Origin: Blastopirellula sp. J2-11
GTDB lineage: Bacteria > Planctomycetota > Planctomycetia > Pirellulales > Pirellulaceae
Length of the DNA stretch: 64,000 nt
Direction: 5' to 3'
Assembly (NCBI RefSeq): GCF_024584705.1
Contig: NZ_CP097384.1
Span: 3,968,001-4,032,000 of the forward strand
Shown here: piece by piece, positions 35,856-48,939 of the stretch
Numbering within the stretch: the stretch's first letter is position 1
Layout of the letters: each line of letters opens with the position of its first letter
Program-made: the position numbers and the translations under genes
Notes under the pieces: model-generated
Seen by the model: only the letters and a program-made list of their open reading frames with translations
Told to the model about the DNA's origin: nothing
Database searches by the model: none

Positions 35856-36728
35856 TTAGTGGATCAGGTAAAGAAGCGGGAAGAGGTAAATCCAGATCAA
35901 GTCGACCAAGTGCCAATACAGGCCCACATAGTCGACCGGACCAAAATACTCGCTGCTGAATTCACCTTTGTTGGCCCGATAGATCAGCCACCCAATCGCG
36001 CCCATGCCGCCGATAATGTGAATCGCGTGAATTCCGGTCATCATGTAATAGATGCCGAAAAAGATATGGATGTTTCGGACTCCTTGAGCGCCGCCATGTC
36101 CGTGTCCGCCTTCTTCGGCGTGAGCATGTTCAGCATGATCACCGCCTGCGGAGGTCGAACCATGTTCTTCATCGTGAGCCGGCGCTTCGGTCGCGTGCTC
36201 GTCGCCGTGTGCGGCCTGATTCGCTTTCGACACATATTTGTCAGCGACGGCCGGATATTGCTCTTGGGCGAAATGGTTGTAGATGCCGGGATAAAGTTCG
36301 TGCTGAAACTTGGTGGTGTATTCGACCGTTTTCACGCCGAGAAAGACGCCGGCCAAAGCCAACGTAATCCACAGCAGCACGATCAGCAGTCTTTTCTGGC
36401 TCAGTTGCGCCGCACGCACCGCCCAGGCCATCGTCAAGCTGCTGACGATCAGCACGACCGTATTGAGCGCGCCGAGCATCGCGTTCAGCTCTTTGGCGGC
36501 GTCAATAAAGATTTCGGGGTGCAGCGAACGGTAGATCGCATAGGCGCAAAACATGCCGCTGAAGAACAGGACTTCCGTAATCAGGAACATCCAAATTCCC
36601 AGCTTCCCCGAATCGAATTGCTGTTGCGGCGATTCGAAATGGTGGGCGACATGCGCCTCGGGGCTGTGGTGACCATGCGCGTCGTGTTCGTGCGTCGACT
36701 CAGCGACCGTCATCGTACTTGTTTCCAT
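35856..36728 (-). CDS. ctaE: Cytochrome c oxidase subunit III
   Basis: A 290-residue subunit III with about seven helices: KLGIWMFLITEVLFFSGMFCAYAIYR near the start and HIFFGIYYMMTGIHAIHIIGGMG then VDYVGLYWHLVDLIWIYLFPLLYLI at the end, matching the family. A His-, Glu- and Gly-rich insertion between helices (about residues 172-215, HDEEHGSTSAGGDHAEHAHA) is unusual and may bind metal. The first residues are also His-rich. The start codon shares one base with the subunit I stop (TGATG), showing tight coupling. Subunit III stabilises the oxidase and its proton uptake. Confidence 0.92.
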   Translation of the reverse strand: METSTMTVAESTHEHDAHGHHSPEAHVAHHFESPQQQFDSGKLGIWMFLITEVLFFSGMFCAYAIYRSLHPEIFIDAAKELNAMLGALNTVVLIVSSLTMAWAVRAAQLSQKRLLIVLLWITLALAGVFLGVKTVEYTTKFQHELYPGIYNHFAQEQYPAVADKYVSKANQAAHGDEHATEAPAHDEEHGSTSAGGDHAEHAHAEEGGHGHGGAQGVRNIHIFFGIYYMMTGIHAIHIIGGMGAIGWLIYRANKGEFSSEYFGPVDYVGLYWHLVDLIWIYLFPLLYLIH

Positions 36729-38428
36729 CAGTGGCTAGACGTTTTTTTAGCTGGTCCGGGCACGGTGACATAGCCGCCTTCCCGTTCATCGTATCGCAAA
36801 TTGCTGTAGTCGTAGGGATCGCCGACCGGCGGCGGGTTGTCAAAGTTGGCCAACGGCGGAGGCGAACTGCACATCCACTCCAGCGTGTTAGCGCCCCACG
36901 GATTCGCCGGAGCCTTCTTGCCGCGGTAGAGCGAGTACAACAGCACGCCGATCGCGCCCACCATACCGATGCCCAGCAAAAATGCTCCCAGCGTCGACAA
37001 CTGGTGATAAATCTGAAACTCTTCGACGTACCGAGCATAGCGACGCGGCATGCCGCGAGCGCCCATGATGAACTGCGGGAAGAACGTCAGGTTGAATCCC
37101 AAAAAGACGATCAAGCAGAACAAACGGCCGGCGTTCTCGTTATACATGACGCCGAACATCTTCGGCCACCAGTAATAGAGCCCGCCCACAAAAGCGACCA
37201 GCGTTCCGCCCATCATCACGTAGTGAAAGTGAGCGACCACAAAGTACGTGTCGTGCAGTTGAATGTCGGTCGCCAAAGCGCCGAGAAACAGCCCGGTCAA
37301 ACCGCCGATCGTAAACAGGAAGATGAACGCCAACGCGTAGCACATCGGCGTCGCCAGGCTGATCGATCCTTTGTACATCGTCGCGAGCCAGTTAAACACT
37401 TTGATCGCCGATGGAATCGAAACGCTAAAGGTGAGCCCGCTGAAAACGACCGCCGCAAGTTGCGACTGACCGCTGACGAACATGTGGTGCCCCCAAACCA
37501 GGAATCCCAACAATGCGATCGCGATCGAGCTATAGGCGATAAAGCGGTAACCAAAGATATGCTTGCGGCTAAAAACCGCGATCAGTTCGCTGATGATCCC
37601 CATCGCCGGCAAAATCATGATGTACACGGCGGGGTGCGAATAGAACCAGAAGAAGTGCTGGAACAACACGGGATCGCCCCCCATCTCGGGATCAAATATC
37701 CCGATATGCAGCGCACGCTCGGCGATCAACAACAAACCGGTGATGCCGAGAACCGGCGTCGCCAACAGCTGAATGATCGACGTCGCGTAGATCGACCACA
37801 GAAAGAGCGGCATCTTGAACCAGGTCATCCCGTGGGGACGCATGGTGTTGATCGTCACAATGAAGTTGAGCCCGGTAAAAATCGAGCTGAACCCCAGGAC
37901 GAAGACGCCGAGCAAAGCCAAGATCACTCGCGTGCTGGTCGTCACGCTATACGGCGTATAGAACGTCCAGCCGGTATCGAGTCCGCCAAAGATGATCGCG
38001 CAGAGGAAGAAGATCGCACCGACGACCCACAGGTAGAAGCTACCGAGGTTCATTCGGGGAAACGCGACATCCTTCTGACCGAGCATCACCGGCAACACGA
38101 AGTTGCCCAGCGCCGCCGGAATACTAGGGATGATGAACAAAAAGGTCATCACCGCTCCATGCAGCGTGAACATCTGGTTGTATTGGTCTTCGGTGAGGAA
38201 GAGTTTCGTCCCGGTGAACAGTTCCGCACGCAAGATCAGCGCGAAGATCCCTCCCAGGAAAAACGATACCAAGATGCCAACCAGGTACATCACCCCGATC
38301 CGCTTGTGATCGAGGGTGAACAACCATGACCCGACGCCGCTGGAAGCCAACAGGTAGTTGTCTTCCCGCGTCTGGGCGCCGTCTAAATTGGCGGCTTGAA
38401 ACTTATCTGGCGTCGAACCAACGCTCAT
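36728..38428 (-). CDS. ctaD: Cytochrome c oxidase subunit I, A2 type
   Basis: The catalytic subunit, 566 residues, with 12 transmembrane helices binding the low-spin heme, the high-spin heme and CuB. The sequence around the cross-linked His-Tyr is [20 protein letters not shown]: the YSHPxVY form in place of GHPEVY marks an A2-type heme-copper oxidase, in which a Tyr-Ser pair replaces the Glu of the D channel. The CuB histidine pair is in [10 protein letters not shown] and the heme ligands in [17 protein letters not shown]. It reduces oxygen to water and pumps protons. It sits between subunits II and III in the operon. Confidence 0.95.
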   Translation of the reverse strand: MSVGSTPDKFQAANLDGAQTREDNYLLASSGVGSWLFTLDHKRIGVMYLVGILVSFFLGGIFALILRAELFTGTKLFLTEDQYNQMFTLHGAVMTFLFIIPSIPAALGNFVLPVMLGQKDVAFPRMNLGSFYLWVVGAIFFLCAIIFGGLDTGWTFYTPYSVTTSTRVILALLGVFVLGFSSIFTGLNFIVTINTMRPHGMTWFKMPLFLWSIYATSIIQLLATPVLGITGLLLIAERALHIGIFDPEMGGDPVLFQHFFWFYSHPAVYIMILPAMGIISELIAVFSRKHIFGYRFIAYSSIAIALLGFLVWGHHMFVSGQSQLAAVVFSGLTFSVSIPSAIKVFNWLATMYKGSISLATPMCYALAFIFLFTIGGLTGLFLGALATDIQLHDTYFVVAHFHYVMMGGTLVAFVGGLYYWWPKMFGVMYNENAGRLFCLIVFLGFNLTFFPQFIMGARGMPRRYARYVEEFQIYHQLSTLGAFLLGIGMVGAIGVLLYSLYRGKKAPANPWGANTLEWMCSSPPPLANFDNPPPVGDPYDYSNLRYDEREGGYVTVPGPAKKTSSH

Positions 38429-38440
38429 TTGGATTTCTCG

Positions 38441-39442
38441 TTACTTCAGGCTCTTGATGAATTCGGCGATCGCCGTGATATCCTTGTCGCTCAAGCGCGA
38501 ACTGGGGAACACCGGCATGACCGGTTGATATCCAGCGACCACTTTGGCTCGCGGATCGCGAATCGACTCGCGAATGTAGTTTTCATCCATCACGGCTTCA
38601 GTGCCGTCGGTGAACTTGTGCGCTGTTCCGAAACTGTCTTTGAACGAAGGACCGGCTTTCTTCGTGCCGTCGATCGAATGACAGCTGATGCAGCCTTTGC
38701 GTTTGTAGAGCAACTCGCCTACTTCGGCCATGGTGCGGCCTTCGTACAAGTTGGCGGCTTTTTCTAACCACGCGTCAAAGTCGCCGGTCTCGTAGACGTA
38801 AACAAACGCATGCATGTTGGAGTGATCGCGACCGCAGTACTCGGCGCAGAACAAGTCGTGCGGTTTGTGTTCATCGGGGTTAATGCCCGAACCAGTCGTG
38901 TTGACCGCTTCGACCCAGATCTCGTTGTAGCGTCCCGGCACGCAGTCCATTTTGGTCCGGAAGGCCGGCACAAACATGTTGTGCAGCACGTCTTCCGACT
39001 CCAGGATAAACCGGACCGGACGTCCCACCGGAATGTGCAGATCGCTCGACTCGGCGCCGTTCGGATAGACGAACAGCCAAGACCATTTCTTCGCCTGAAC
39101 ATGAATTTCATAGGCGTCGTCCGGCGGCGTCCGCATGCTCATGTAGTTGGTGAAGCCCATCACGAAGAAGACGACCAACAGGAACGACGGCAACACCGAC
39201 CAGGCGATTTCCAACGTGTTGTTGTGCGTCGGCGACGGCTGCGGCCCATGTCCCGGTCGGCGATAGTACTTCAAAACGAAGTAGACCATCACGCCGACGA
39301 TCAGAACGAAAAAGAAGGCCGAGATCCAATAGATCAGGTCGAACAGATCGTCGACCATCGGCGCAAACGTGGAGTTGGCGGGACCGAAAAACAGACCGCC
39401 GTCGGCGTCCGCCAACAAAGGCAAATTGCTGAGCAAATTCAT
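38441..39442 (-). CDS. ctaC: Cytochrome c oxidase subunit II with fused cytochrome c (caa3 type)
   Basis: A 333-residue subunit II with two N-terminal helices (about 35-57 and 82-100) and a cupredoxin domain holding the CuA site: His154, then C199-x3-C203-x3-H207-x2-M210 (CAEYCGRDHSNM). A C-terminal cytochrome c domain follows with heme motif CISCH (251-255) and a likely distal Met in QPVMPVF. Such fusion defines caa3-type oxidases, where ACIII can hand electrons directly to the oxidase. It lies 12 bp upstream of subunit I and six bp after the SCO gene. Confidence 0.95.
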   Translation of the reverse strand: MNLLSNLPLLADADGGLFFGPANSTFAPMVDDLFDLIYWISAFFFVLIVGVMVYFVLKYYRRPGHGPQPSPTHNNTLEIAWSVLPSFLLVVFFVMGFTNYMSMRTPPDDAYEIHVQAKKWSWLFVYPNGAESSDLHIPVGRPVRFILESEDVLHNMFVPAFRTKMDCVPGRYNEIWVEAVNTTGSGINPDEHKPHDLFCAEYCGRDHSNMHAFVYVYETGDFDAWLEKAANLYEGRTMAEVGELLYKRKGCISCHSIDGTKKAGPSFKDSFGTAHKFTDGTEAVMDENYIRESIRDPRAKVVAGYQPVMPVFPSSRLSDKDITAIAEFIKSLK

Positions 39443-39448
39443 TGTGCT

Positions 39449-40339
39449 TTAGCGCGTGGTGACAGAGACGTTCTCTTCGACAGGCCAGTTCGCCTTCCGT
39501 GCTTCTTTTGCTTGCCGTCGTCGGCGAAACCAACTAGAAGCAAGCCAAAACGGTGCGAGATACATCAGCAAAGCGGCCAACATGGTTGCGCCGCCAACTT
39601 TCATGATATTCATCGCCACCGGGCCATAGGCGCCTGTGCTGGGATCGTAATGAAAGCAGAATAGCAGAAATCGATCGGTCGTTGTGCCGATCTTGCCTTC
39701 ACTTGCTTCCACTAACGAAAGCCGCAACGTTTGCGGCGGAAATTCCACGCCATACATATAACGGGAGATTCTCCCGTCTGGAGTGCAGAGAGTCAGCAGC
39801 GCCGGATGAGCGTACTCGTTACGCTCTGGCACATACCGAAATTGAAAGCCGATCGCGTCGGCCAATTTCTGAATGCTCGCTTGGTCGCCGGTCAAAAAGT
39901 GCCAACCGTCGGCGCTCTCAGGGCGACCATAGAGATCGAGATATTTTTCTTTGGTCTGCAGCGCCTTCTCCGGCGTCTCCGTCGGATCAATGCTGACCGA
40001 GATGACCTGGTACTCTTGTCCCGCTGTCCAGATGACGCGATCCAAGCCGTCCACCAAGCCGTTCAACTGTACCTGACAAAGCATCGGGCAGTTGGAATAG
40101 TTCATCGAGAGAATGACAGGGTTCTTCCCTTGGAAGTAATCTCCCAAACGCACCGTCTCGCCGGCGTCGTCGCGGAAGGTCAGATCGAGCGGCAATAGGT
40201 CATTGGGATGTTCGATGATCGTCAGATCGCGAAGCTCTTGCGGGTCTTCACCCGGAACTTCGGCGCGCAACTGCTGCGATGTCGCCGTCAAGGCGATCAG
40301 CAAAATTGCGGCATTCGCGAACTGCAAGACCGGCGACAT
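39449..40339 (-). CDS. SCO1/SenC-family copper chaperone
   Basis: A 296-residue exported, thioredoxin-fold protein with a signal peptide (AAILLIALTATSQQLRA) and the copper-binding CxxxC motif CPMLC (Cys84, Cys88), with a later His in DGWHFLTGD as the third ligand. A C-terminal transmembrane helix (about 258-280) anchors it, which is an addition to the usual N-terminal anchor of SCO proteins. SCO proteins deliver copper to the CuA site of subunit II, encoded immediately downstream, six bp away. It is also six bp from the small membrane protein gene upstream. Confidence 0.92.
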   Translation of the reverse strand: MSPVLQFANAAILLIALTATSQQLRAEVPGEDPQELRDLTIIEHPNDLLPLDLTFRDDAGETVRLGDYFQGKNPVILSMNYSNCPMLCQVQLNGLVDGLDRVIWTAGQEYQVISVSIDPTETPEKALQTKEKYLDLYGRPESADGWHFLTGDQASIQKLADAIGFQFRYVPERNEYAHPALLTLCTPDGRISRYMYGVEFPPQTLRLSLVEASEGKIGTTTDRFLLFCFHYDPSTGAYGPVAMNIMKVGGATMLAALLMYLAPFWLASSWFRRRRQAKEARKANWPVEENVSVTTR

Positions 40340-40345
40340 GGGACC

Positions 40346-40714
40346 CTATTTGGCTTTCGTCGAGTAATCATTCACGACCAACTGCATGGCGCGGTCGATC
40401 GGCAGGCTAACCTGCCCCGCTTCTTTGTTGACCCAGCCGTAGCCGTTCAACGAAGCCTGTTGGGCGCTGAGGATATTGCCCGTCACGTCCGACTTCATGT
40501 TCACCACTTGCTCGTTGTGCAGCGTATTGGCGAACTGGTGATATGTGGCCTGCAGCCCCATCACGATCGCGAAGGTCAAAATGGCGCTGACGAAACCAAC
40601 CACAGCGATCACCGGCGTGTTCAGGTCGTCCTTCTGAGCCGGCAAAACGGCTTCGTGCCCCAAATGGGCGTCGGTCGATAAAATCTTGCGTTCGAGTTCA
40701 GCAACTTCGGACAT
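40346..40714 (-). CDS. Small single-pass membrane protein of the ACIII-oxidase operon
   Basis: A 122-residue protein of unknown function. One helix (about residues 34-57, TPVIAVVGFVSAILTFAIVMGLQA) follows a 33-residue cytoplasmic N-terminus. The outer part contains LNGYGWVNKEAGQVSLPIDRAMQLVV. It is tightly packed between ActF (18 bp) and SCO (six bp), which implies a role in the ACIII-oxidase complex or its assembly. No cofactor-binding motif is visible. The segment GWVNxxxGxxxLPIDRAM recalls small proteins seen with SCO and ACIII genes in related operons, but I do not assign a named family. Confidence 0.7.
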   Translation of the reverse strand: MSEVAELERKILSTDAHLGHEAVLPAQKDDLNTPVIAVVGFVSAILTFAIVMGLQATYHQFANTLHNEQVVNMKSDVTGNILSAQQASLNGYGWVNKEAGQVSLPIDRAMQLVVNDYSTKAK

Positions 40715-40732
40715 TGCTCTTTCCTCCTCTAC

Positions 40733-41965
40733 TTACATGTTTTTCAATGCGAGCGATTCGGGAAGTCGCGGATCGCGGATCGCCAGCAAACGGCGTTCAG
40801 CAGCAATCCAAGCAATGTTCCCGATAAAAAAGCCGCCCAAACCGATCAGGCAGGCTAATTCCATCCATCCCAACGGAAGTTTTTCCGGCGAGTACTGCGG
40901 CATGACGAGCCAAAACATGTCGACCCAATGCATGACCAGCAGGAATATCGCCCATCCCACCATTAACGCCTTATTACGGCGAACTGCGCGGGACATTGTT
41001 CCAAGGAACGGGATGATGAACTGCCCAAATAGTAACACCAGAGAAACGCTACGCCATGCGTCATTTTGTCGCACCAGATACCAAACCGTTTCTTCCGGAA
41101 TATTGCCGTACCAGTACAGCAAGTACTGGCTGAAAGCGATGTATCCCCAGAACAAAACGAACCCGAAAATAAATTTGCTTAAGTCGTGGTAGCGCTCGAC
41201 TGTTATCACGTCCTTCAGCTTGCCCCACGATTGCAGGGTAGCGCAACAGATTAAGGTGAAAGAAAAGAACGAAACCATCGCCCCAGCGAAGAAATAGACG
41301 CCAAACATCGTGCTGAACCACTTCGGATCAAGCGACATCGCCCAATCGAACGAAGCGAACGTGACAGTTAGTGCGAATGCAAACACGACCAGCGGGCTCT
41401 TGTTTTCCATTCGCAACGTCAGTTGGGGATCTCCGGAATCATCCTGGGCCGTCGACTTCGCCAGGAAGTACCAAGCTGCGGCAATCCACACGCTGAAGTA
41501 AATCACCGCGCGGATGGTGAAGAACGTCGCATTGAGATACGGCTCTTTACCGGCCAACAGATGATCGGTCGCCATCAGTTCGGCGTCGTTCCACTGGAAC
41601 AGCACATGGCTGCCCGAGAGCACCGAGAAGAGAATCGGCAAAAACAGCAGCGCCATCGGCCCTAGCGTCATTGCAATCACTTCGGTAATCCGGCGGACCG
41701 AAGCGCTCCAACCGGCTCGCGTCAGATGCTGCAGCGCCAGAAAACCCAACGCGCCTAGCGAGATGCTCAGGAAGAACAAATAGCTGGTTAAGTAAGCGAA
41801 GAAGAAGTGACGCAGCTGATCCTTGGCGAACATGCCAAGCAGCAACGCGACAATCATCGCCGCCAAACCAACGCCGTATCCGCCGATCATCAGCTTGTTG
41901 CGAATATCGCCCAGGCGGATCGTTTCGTCGTTGGGAACCGAAATATTGTTGTGATGGTCGCCCAT
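40733..41965 (-). CDS. actF: Alternative Complex III subunit ActF
   Basis: A 410-residue integral membrane protein with about ten helices, matching the ActF quinol:cytochrome c oxidoreductase subunit: FFFAYLTSYLFFLSISLGALGFLALQHLTRAGWS near the start and YLYWYGNIPEETVWYLVR-like LLYWYGNIPEETVWYLVRQ in the middle. ActF is related to ActC but shorter and lacks its full quinone-site conservation. It lies two bp after the fused ActDE gene. ACIII oxidises quinol and reduces a c-type cytochrome, replacing the bc1 complex. Confidence 0.9.
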   Translation of the reverse strand: MGDHHNNISVPNDETIRLGDIRNKLMIGGYGVGLAAMIVALLLGMFAKDQLRHFFFAYLTSYLFFLSISLGALGFLALQHLTRAGWSASVRRITEVIAMTLGPMALLFLPILFSVLSGSHVLFQWNDAELMATDHLLAGKEPYLNATFFTIRAVIYFSVWIAAAWYFLAKSTAQDDSGDPQLTLRMENKSPLVVFAFALTVTFASFDWAMSLDPKWFSTMFGVYFFAGAMVSFFSFTLICCATLQSWGKLKDVITVERYHDLSKFIFGFVLFWGYIAFSQYLLYWYGNIPEETVWYLVRQNDAWRSVSLVLLFGQFIIPFLGTMSRAVRRNKALMVGWAIFLLVMHWVDMFWLVMPQYSPEKLPLGWMELACLIGLGGFFIGNIAWIAAERRLLAIRDPRLPESLALKNM

Positions 41966-41967
41966 GG

Positions 41968-43368
41968 TTAGTTTCCTTGACCCTTCAGCGCGTCGGCTTC
42001 AATTTGCGGCACATCCTGAATCGACGCGTCACGCGACTTCTGCAACGCCTTCAAGTAGAGGACGATCGCCCAGCGATCTTCGGGATCAATTTGCGCTGCA
42101 TAGCCAGGCATCTTGCGAATGCCGTTGGTAATCGTGTTGAAAACTCGCCCGACCGGTTGCTTGACCACATTTGGATCATGCAGATTGGTCGGCTGCACCC
42201 AAGTGGGTTGCTGCAATTCAAAGGCTCGGATCGAGACGAGCCCATTGCCGTCTCCCGCCAAACCATGACAGACCGCACAGTAAATGTTGAACCGCTGCCG
42301 CCCACGCTCAATCAGAGTAGTGTTGATCTCTAGCGTCGCCGGAAACTGCGTCACCCAATCAGGTTCTGGCGGCAGATCCTCGGCCGGCGCCGCTGCGTCA
42401 GCCGCAGGTTTTTCATCCGCAGGTTTCTCTTCGGCGGGTTTCGCCTCATCTTCCGGCGTCTCGGCCTTTTCTTCTTCCTGCAGGAAAGCAACGTCCGAAG
42501 TCTCTGCTCCTTCAGGAACGATGCCGGTCAAAAACTCGAGCGGTCGCCATTCACCGCGAGCGACCGAACCGGGAACGCGCGGACGCATGGCGCGACCGTC
42601 GGCGAAGATCGGCGAAGTCGTTTGCGTTTTCGCTTTCACCTGATCGTCCATGTCAAGGATCGGGTGCAGACGAGGAAGCGGCGAGGTCGTATTGCGAGCG
42701 TTCCAGACCAGCATCGGCGGAACAGTCAGCAGCGATAGGAAAATGATCGCGGCATATTTGAAAATGGTCGGGATCTGATTGCTCGACGGGTCGGCTTCGA
42801 TCTCATCGATCGCCAACGGCGAGAACGCTTCGAGCATCTCACGATGCTTGTGCAGCTTAAATTTTGGATCAGCGGCGTTGAGCACCAAAAAGAAGCGATC
42901 GTTCGTCGCTCGGGCGAAGTTGCGATGCCGAAAGAGCGGATTGGAGAACGTCGGCAATTGATTGAGGATCAACATGCCGAAAAACGCGCCAAACGCCGCC
43001 AACAAGATCGTCAGTTCAAACGTGACCGGAATATTGGCAGGCAAACTGAAGGTCGGCTTACCTGAAATCAAATAGGGATAGCCCGAAAAGAGTGCGCCCG
43101 GTTGCTCGGTCGCATTCAAGACGTACTGCATCGCCAAGCCGGAGATGCCGCCGGTCAGCCCCATCGCTAGGACGATCCACGGCAGGATCGTCTTGCGAAT
43201 CCCGAGCGCTTCGTCGATTCCATGAACCGGAAAAGGAACATGCGCATCGGTCTTGGTCAGACCGGCGTCGCGAACCGCTTCGCAGGCTTTTAGCAATACG
43301 TCCTGGTCGTCAAACTCGACCAAGAGGCCTAGCGTTTGAGGACGCGCGTTGTCTTTCTTCTTAGACAT
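41968..43368 (-). CDS. Fused ACIII subunits ActD and ActE
   Basis: A 466-residue fusion. Residues 1-195 are the ActD (DUF3341) subunit with two membrane helices (about 61-82 and 115-136) and [21 protein letters not shown]. After another helix (about 202-222) comes the ActE-type cytochrome c. A 40-residue Glu/Pro/Ala-rich linker (about 297-336) leads to the monoheme domain with CAVCH (364-368) and a distal Met in RKMPGY. In most described ACIII operons these are separate genes. The start overlaps the end of ActC by eight bp, and ActF follows after two bp. Confidence 0.9.
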   Translation of the reverse strand: MSKKKDNARPQTLGLLVEFDDQDVLLKACEAVRDAGLTKTDAHVPFPVHGIDEALGIRKTILPWIVLAMGLTGGISGLAMQYVLNATEQPGALFSGYPYLISGKPTFSLPANIPVTFELTILLAAFGAFFGMLILNQLPTFSNPLFRHRNFARATNDRFFLVLNAADPKFKLHKHREMLEAFSPLAIDEIEADPSSNQIPTIFKYAAIIFLSLLTVPPMLVWNARNTTSPLPRLHPILDMDDQVKAKTQTTSPIFADGRAMRPRVPGSVARGEWRPLEFLTGIVPEGAETSDVAFLQEEEKAETPEDEAKPAEEKPADEKPAADAAAPAEDLPPEPDWVTQFPATLEINTTLIERGRQRFNIYCAVCHGLAGDGNGLVSIRAFELQQPTWVQPTNLHDPNVVKQPVGRVFNTITNGIRKMPGYAAQIDPEDRWAIVLYLKALQKSRDASIQDVPQIEADALKGQGN

Positions 43369-44773
43369 GATCGGCCTCAGCTATGGGATCGTGTTCGCCG
43401 TGCGGCATGACGCTTTTTACTTCGGCCATCGCGACCATCGGCATAAATCGAAGGAACAAGAGGAACAGCGTGAAAAACAAACCGAAACTGCCCACGAACA
43501 TGCCGATGTCGACCCAAGTCGGAGAGAAGTAACCCCAACTCGACGGCAGGAAGTCGCGCGACAGCGACGTGACCGTAATCACGAAACGCTCGAACCACAT
43601 GCCGATGTTCACAAAAATACTCGCGACAAACATGATCCAAGGGGTCGTGCGACACTTCTTGAACCAGAAGATCTGCGGCACCACGACGTTGCAGGTAACC
43701 ATCGTCCAGTAAGCCCAGTAGTAAGGACCGAACGCACGATTGAGGAAGGTGAACTGTTCGTTCGGCACGCCGCTATACCAGGCCATGAAAAATTCCATCG
43801 CGTAGGCGTAGCCAACCATCGAGCCGGTCGCCAGTAAGATCTTGCAGATGTTTTCGAGATGCCGCGTCGTGACCAGGTCCTTCAGGCCAAACCACTCGCG
43901 GGCCGGCACGATCAACGTCAGCACCATGCCAAAACCGCTGAACACGGCGCCGGCGACAAAGTACGGCGGAAAGATCGTCGTATGCCAACCCGGCAACTGC
44001 GAAACGGCGAAGTCGAAACTAACGATCGTATGAACCGAAAGCACCAACGGCGCCGCCAAAGCCGCCAACAGGATATAAGCTTTCTCATAACGCGACCATT
44101 GGCGAGCCGAACCGTTCCAGCCAAGTGCGGCGATGCTGTAACCAATTTGGTGAACGCGCGACTTGGTTCGATCTCGCAAGGTCGCCAAGTCAGGGATCAT
44201 CCCCATGTACCAAAACAACACCGACACCGTCGCATACGTCGACACGGCGAACACGTCCCACAGCAACGGGCTACGGAAGTTCGGCCACATGTTGAGATAC
44301 AAGCTCGGATACGGAAAGAGCCAATAGAAGACCCAGACGCGACCGATATGAATCGCCGGAAAAATACCGGCACAGCAAACGGCGAAGATCGTCATCGCTT
44401 CAGCGAAGCGGTTGATGCTGGTTCGCCAGTTTTGACGGAAGATGCAGAGAATCGCTGAAATCAGCGTTCCAGCGTGACCGATACCGACCCAAAACACGAA
44501 GTTGACGATCGGCCAACCCCAATAGACCGGAACGTTGTTACCCCACACGCCGACGCCGGTTAGCACTAGATAGCCGATCAGCGCGAACAGCATCCCCAGC
44601 GCCGCAAGCGAGACGCAGAAGCCGATGTACCACGCGAGCGGCGGTTTCTTTTGCTCCGGAACGCCGGCGACAATTTCGGTGATCGAGCCAAAATTAAGCC
44701 CGCCCGTCACAAGCGGCGCACGCTTGCCCGGAGTTTCCAGCGTAATGTCGGCGACTTCGTCTACTGTGGCCAT
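43361..44773 (-). CDS. actC: Alternative Complex III subunit ActC (NrfD/PsrC family)
   Basis: A 470-residue membrane protein with ten predicted helices from the NrfD/PsrC quinol-binding family. The typical stretch [25 protein letters not shown] and the later [21 protein letters not shown] match ActC. It carries the main quinol oxidation site in known ACIII structures. The ATG at 44773 follows a GAAGAAA purine stretch. The gene lies 45 bp after ActB and overlaps ActDE by eight bp. Confidence 0.92.
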   Translation of the reverse strand: MATVDEVADITLETPGKRAPLVTGGLNFGSITEIVAGVPEQKKPPLAWYIGFCVSLAALGMLFALIGYLVLTGVGVWGNNVPVYWGWPIVNFVFWVGIGHAGTLISAILCIFRQNWRTSINRFAEAMTIFAVCCAGIFPAIHIGRVWVFYWLFPYPSLYLNMWPNFRSPLLWDVFAVSTYATVSVLFWYMGMIPDLATLRDRTKSRVHQIGYSIAALGWNGSARQWSRYEKAYILLAALAAPLVLSVHTIVSFDFAVSQLPGWHTTIFPPYFVAGAVFSGFGMVLTLIVPAREWFGLKDLVTTRHLENICKILLATGSMVGYAYAMEFFMAWYSGVPNEQFTFLNRAFGPYYWAYWTMVTCNVVVPQIFWFKKCRTTPWIMFVASIFVNIGMWFERFVITVTSLSRDFLPSSWGYFSPTWVDIGMFVGSFGLFFTLFLLFLRFMPMVAMAEVKSVMPHGEHDPIAEADHV

Positions 44774-44818
44774 GTTTCTTCGCGTGGACTACAGGGTTTT
44801 AGCTACAAAAGGGTTTAG

Positions 44819-47973
<3,155 letters not shown>

Positions 47974-47977
<4 letters not shown>

Positions 47978-48675
47978 CGATGACACGTCGAACAGTTCGT
48001 GGAAGGTTGAATATCGTTTTCTTTGCGGATTTCAGCACCCAACAGTGCGGCGGCGTGCGGGTCCGTTTCGGAACCGGGCGCTTGCCAGGCCAAATTTGTC
48101 ACTTCATCCAGCGGACGGATATGAGCGTCAGGACTGCGGTGACAATCAAGACAGAAGGCCATCGAAAGCGGCTCGACTTGGGTGACGACATCCATCGTGT
48201 CGACCCGGCCGTGACAGCTAACGCAGGAAACGCCGCGGGTCACATGAGCGCTGTGATCGAAGTAGACGAAGTCAGGCAGGTCATGCACGCGCTGCCAATC
48301 GACTGATTCGCCGGTCGCGATGCTGCTGTGCACCGGCTCTAGATTCGGACTGTTGACCAAAACCGCGGCGTACTTGGCGGTTCCATCGGCGCCAGCCGGG
48401 CTGTGGCAGTTGCCGCAGGTCGCGGTCGGCGGCACCGCGGCTTGAGCCGCTTCGTCCACCGTGTTGTGGCAATAGCGGCAATCCATCTTCAATCGACCGG
48501 CATGCAGCCGATGGCTGAACGGCACCGGCTGGATCGGAGCGTGCCCGACGCTGATCGTTTCGGGCGCCGTCGCAAAGACGAAAACTACGCCGCTATAGAT
48601 TGCGAACGCAACGAAACCGGCGCCGGCTAGCGGCACAAAACGGTTTACCCAACGTGGAAATAGGAAGCGGTCCAT
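47974..48675 (-). CDS. actA: Alternative Complex III subunit ActA, pentaheme cytochrome c
   Basis: A 233-residue membrane-anchored cytochrome with one N-terminal helix (about residues 14-34) and five CxxCH heme motifs in order: CRYCH, CGNCH, CVSCH, CLDCH and CSTCH, the last two residues from the end. Conserved FSHRLHAGRLKMDCRYCH and FDHSAHV supply extra axial His ligands. It is the first gene of the ACIII-oxidase operon and its stop overlaps ActB (ATGA). It passes electrons from ActB's iron-sulfur centres toward ActE or the caa3 cytochrome domain. Confidence 0.95.
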
Positions 48676-48939
48676 GACTGCAATTCGTCCTAGGGGACGG
48701 CTGGTCTTTACCGAGCACGACGATAGAAAGTCTCACCGACGAGACTTCTCAGCGCCAAGGCCGAAATAGCGTACTGGCTAAAAAAAAGCCACTGAACGCC
48801 GTTTGGCTTCGCTCTTCGGCGGTCTGTTGACCGCGTTAAAGATTTGGATGTTACCGAAAACAAACAGCCACCTGTAACGCGTCAAAGAGTCGCACTACTT
48901 TGAGGGGTGACCAACCAGCCCGCTGCTTTTGAAGAAAAA
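48676..48939. other. Leader region between regA and actA
   Basis: A 264-bp gap on the minus strand that should contain the ACIII promoter and any RegA site. It holds a 7-bp inverted repeat (48728-48734 with 48741-48747, loop ACCGAC) about 50 bp upstream of actA, and a terminator-like hairpin at 48780-48808. I could not identify a RegA binding site with confidence. Confidence 0.5.
48780..48808 (-). terminator. Possible terminator after regA
   Basis: On the minus strand a 5-bp stem (48804-48808 with 48787-48791) with a 12-nt loop is followed by eight Ts (48787 down to 48780). The stem is short, so termination may be partial and allow read-through from regBA into actA. Confidence 0.4.

Noticed and set aside
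36719-38329. A 536-codon plus-strand frame antisense to cytochrome oxidase subunit I
   Set aside because: Product is rich in Arg, His, Gln and Asp with no domain; the opposite strand is a clear ctaD.
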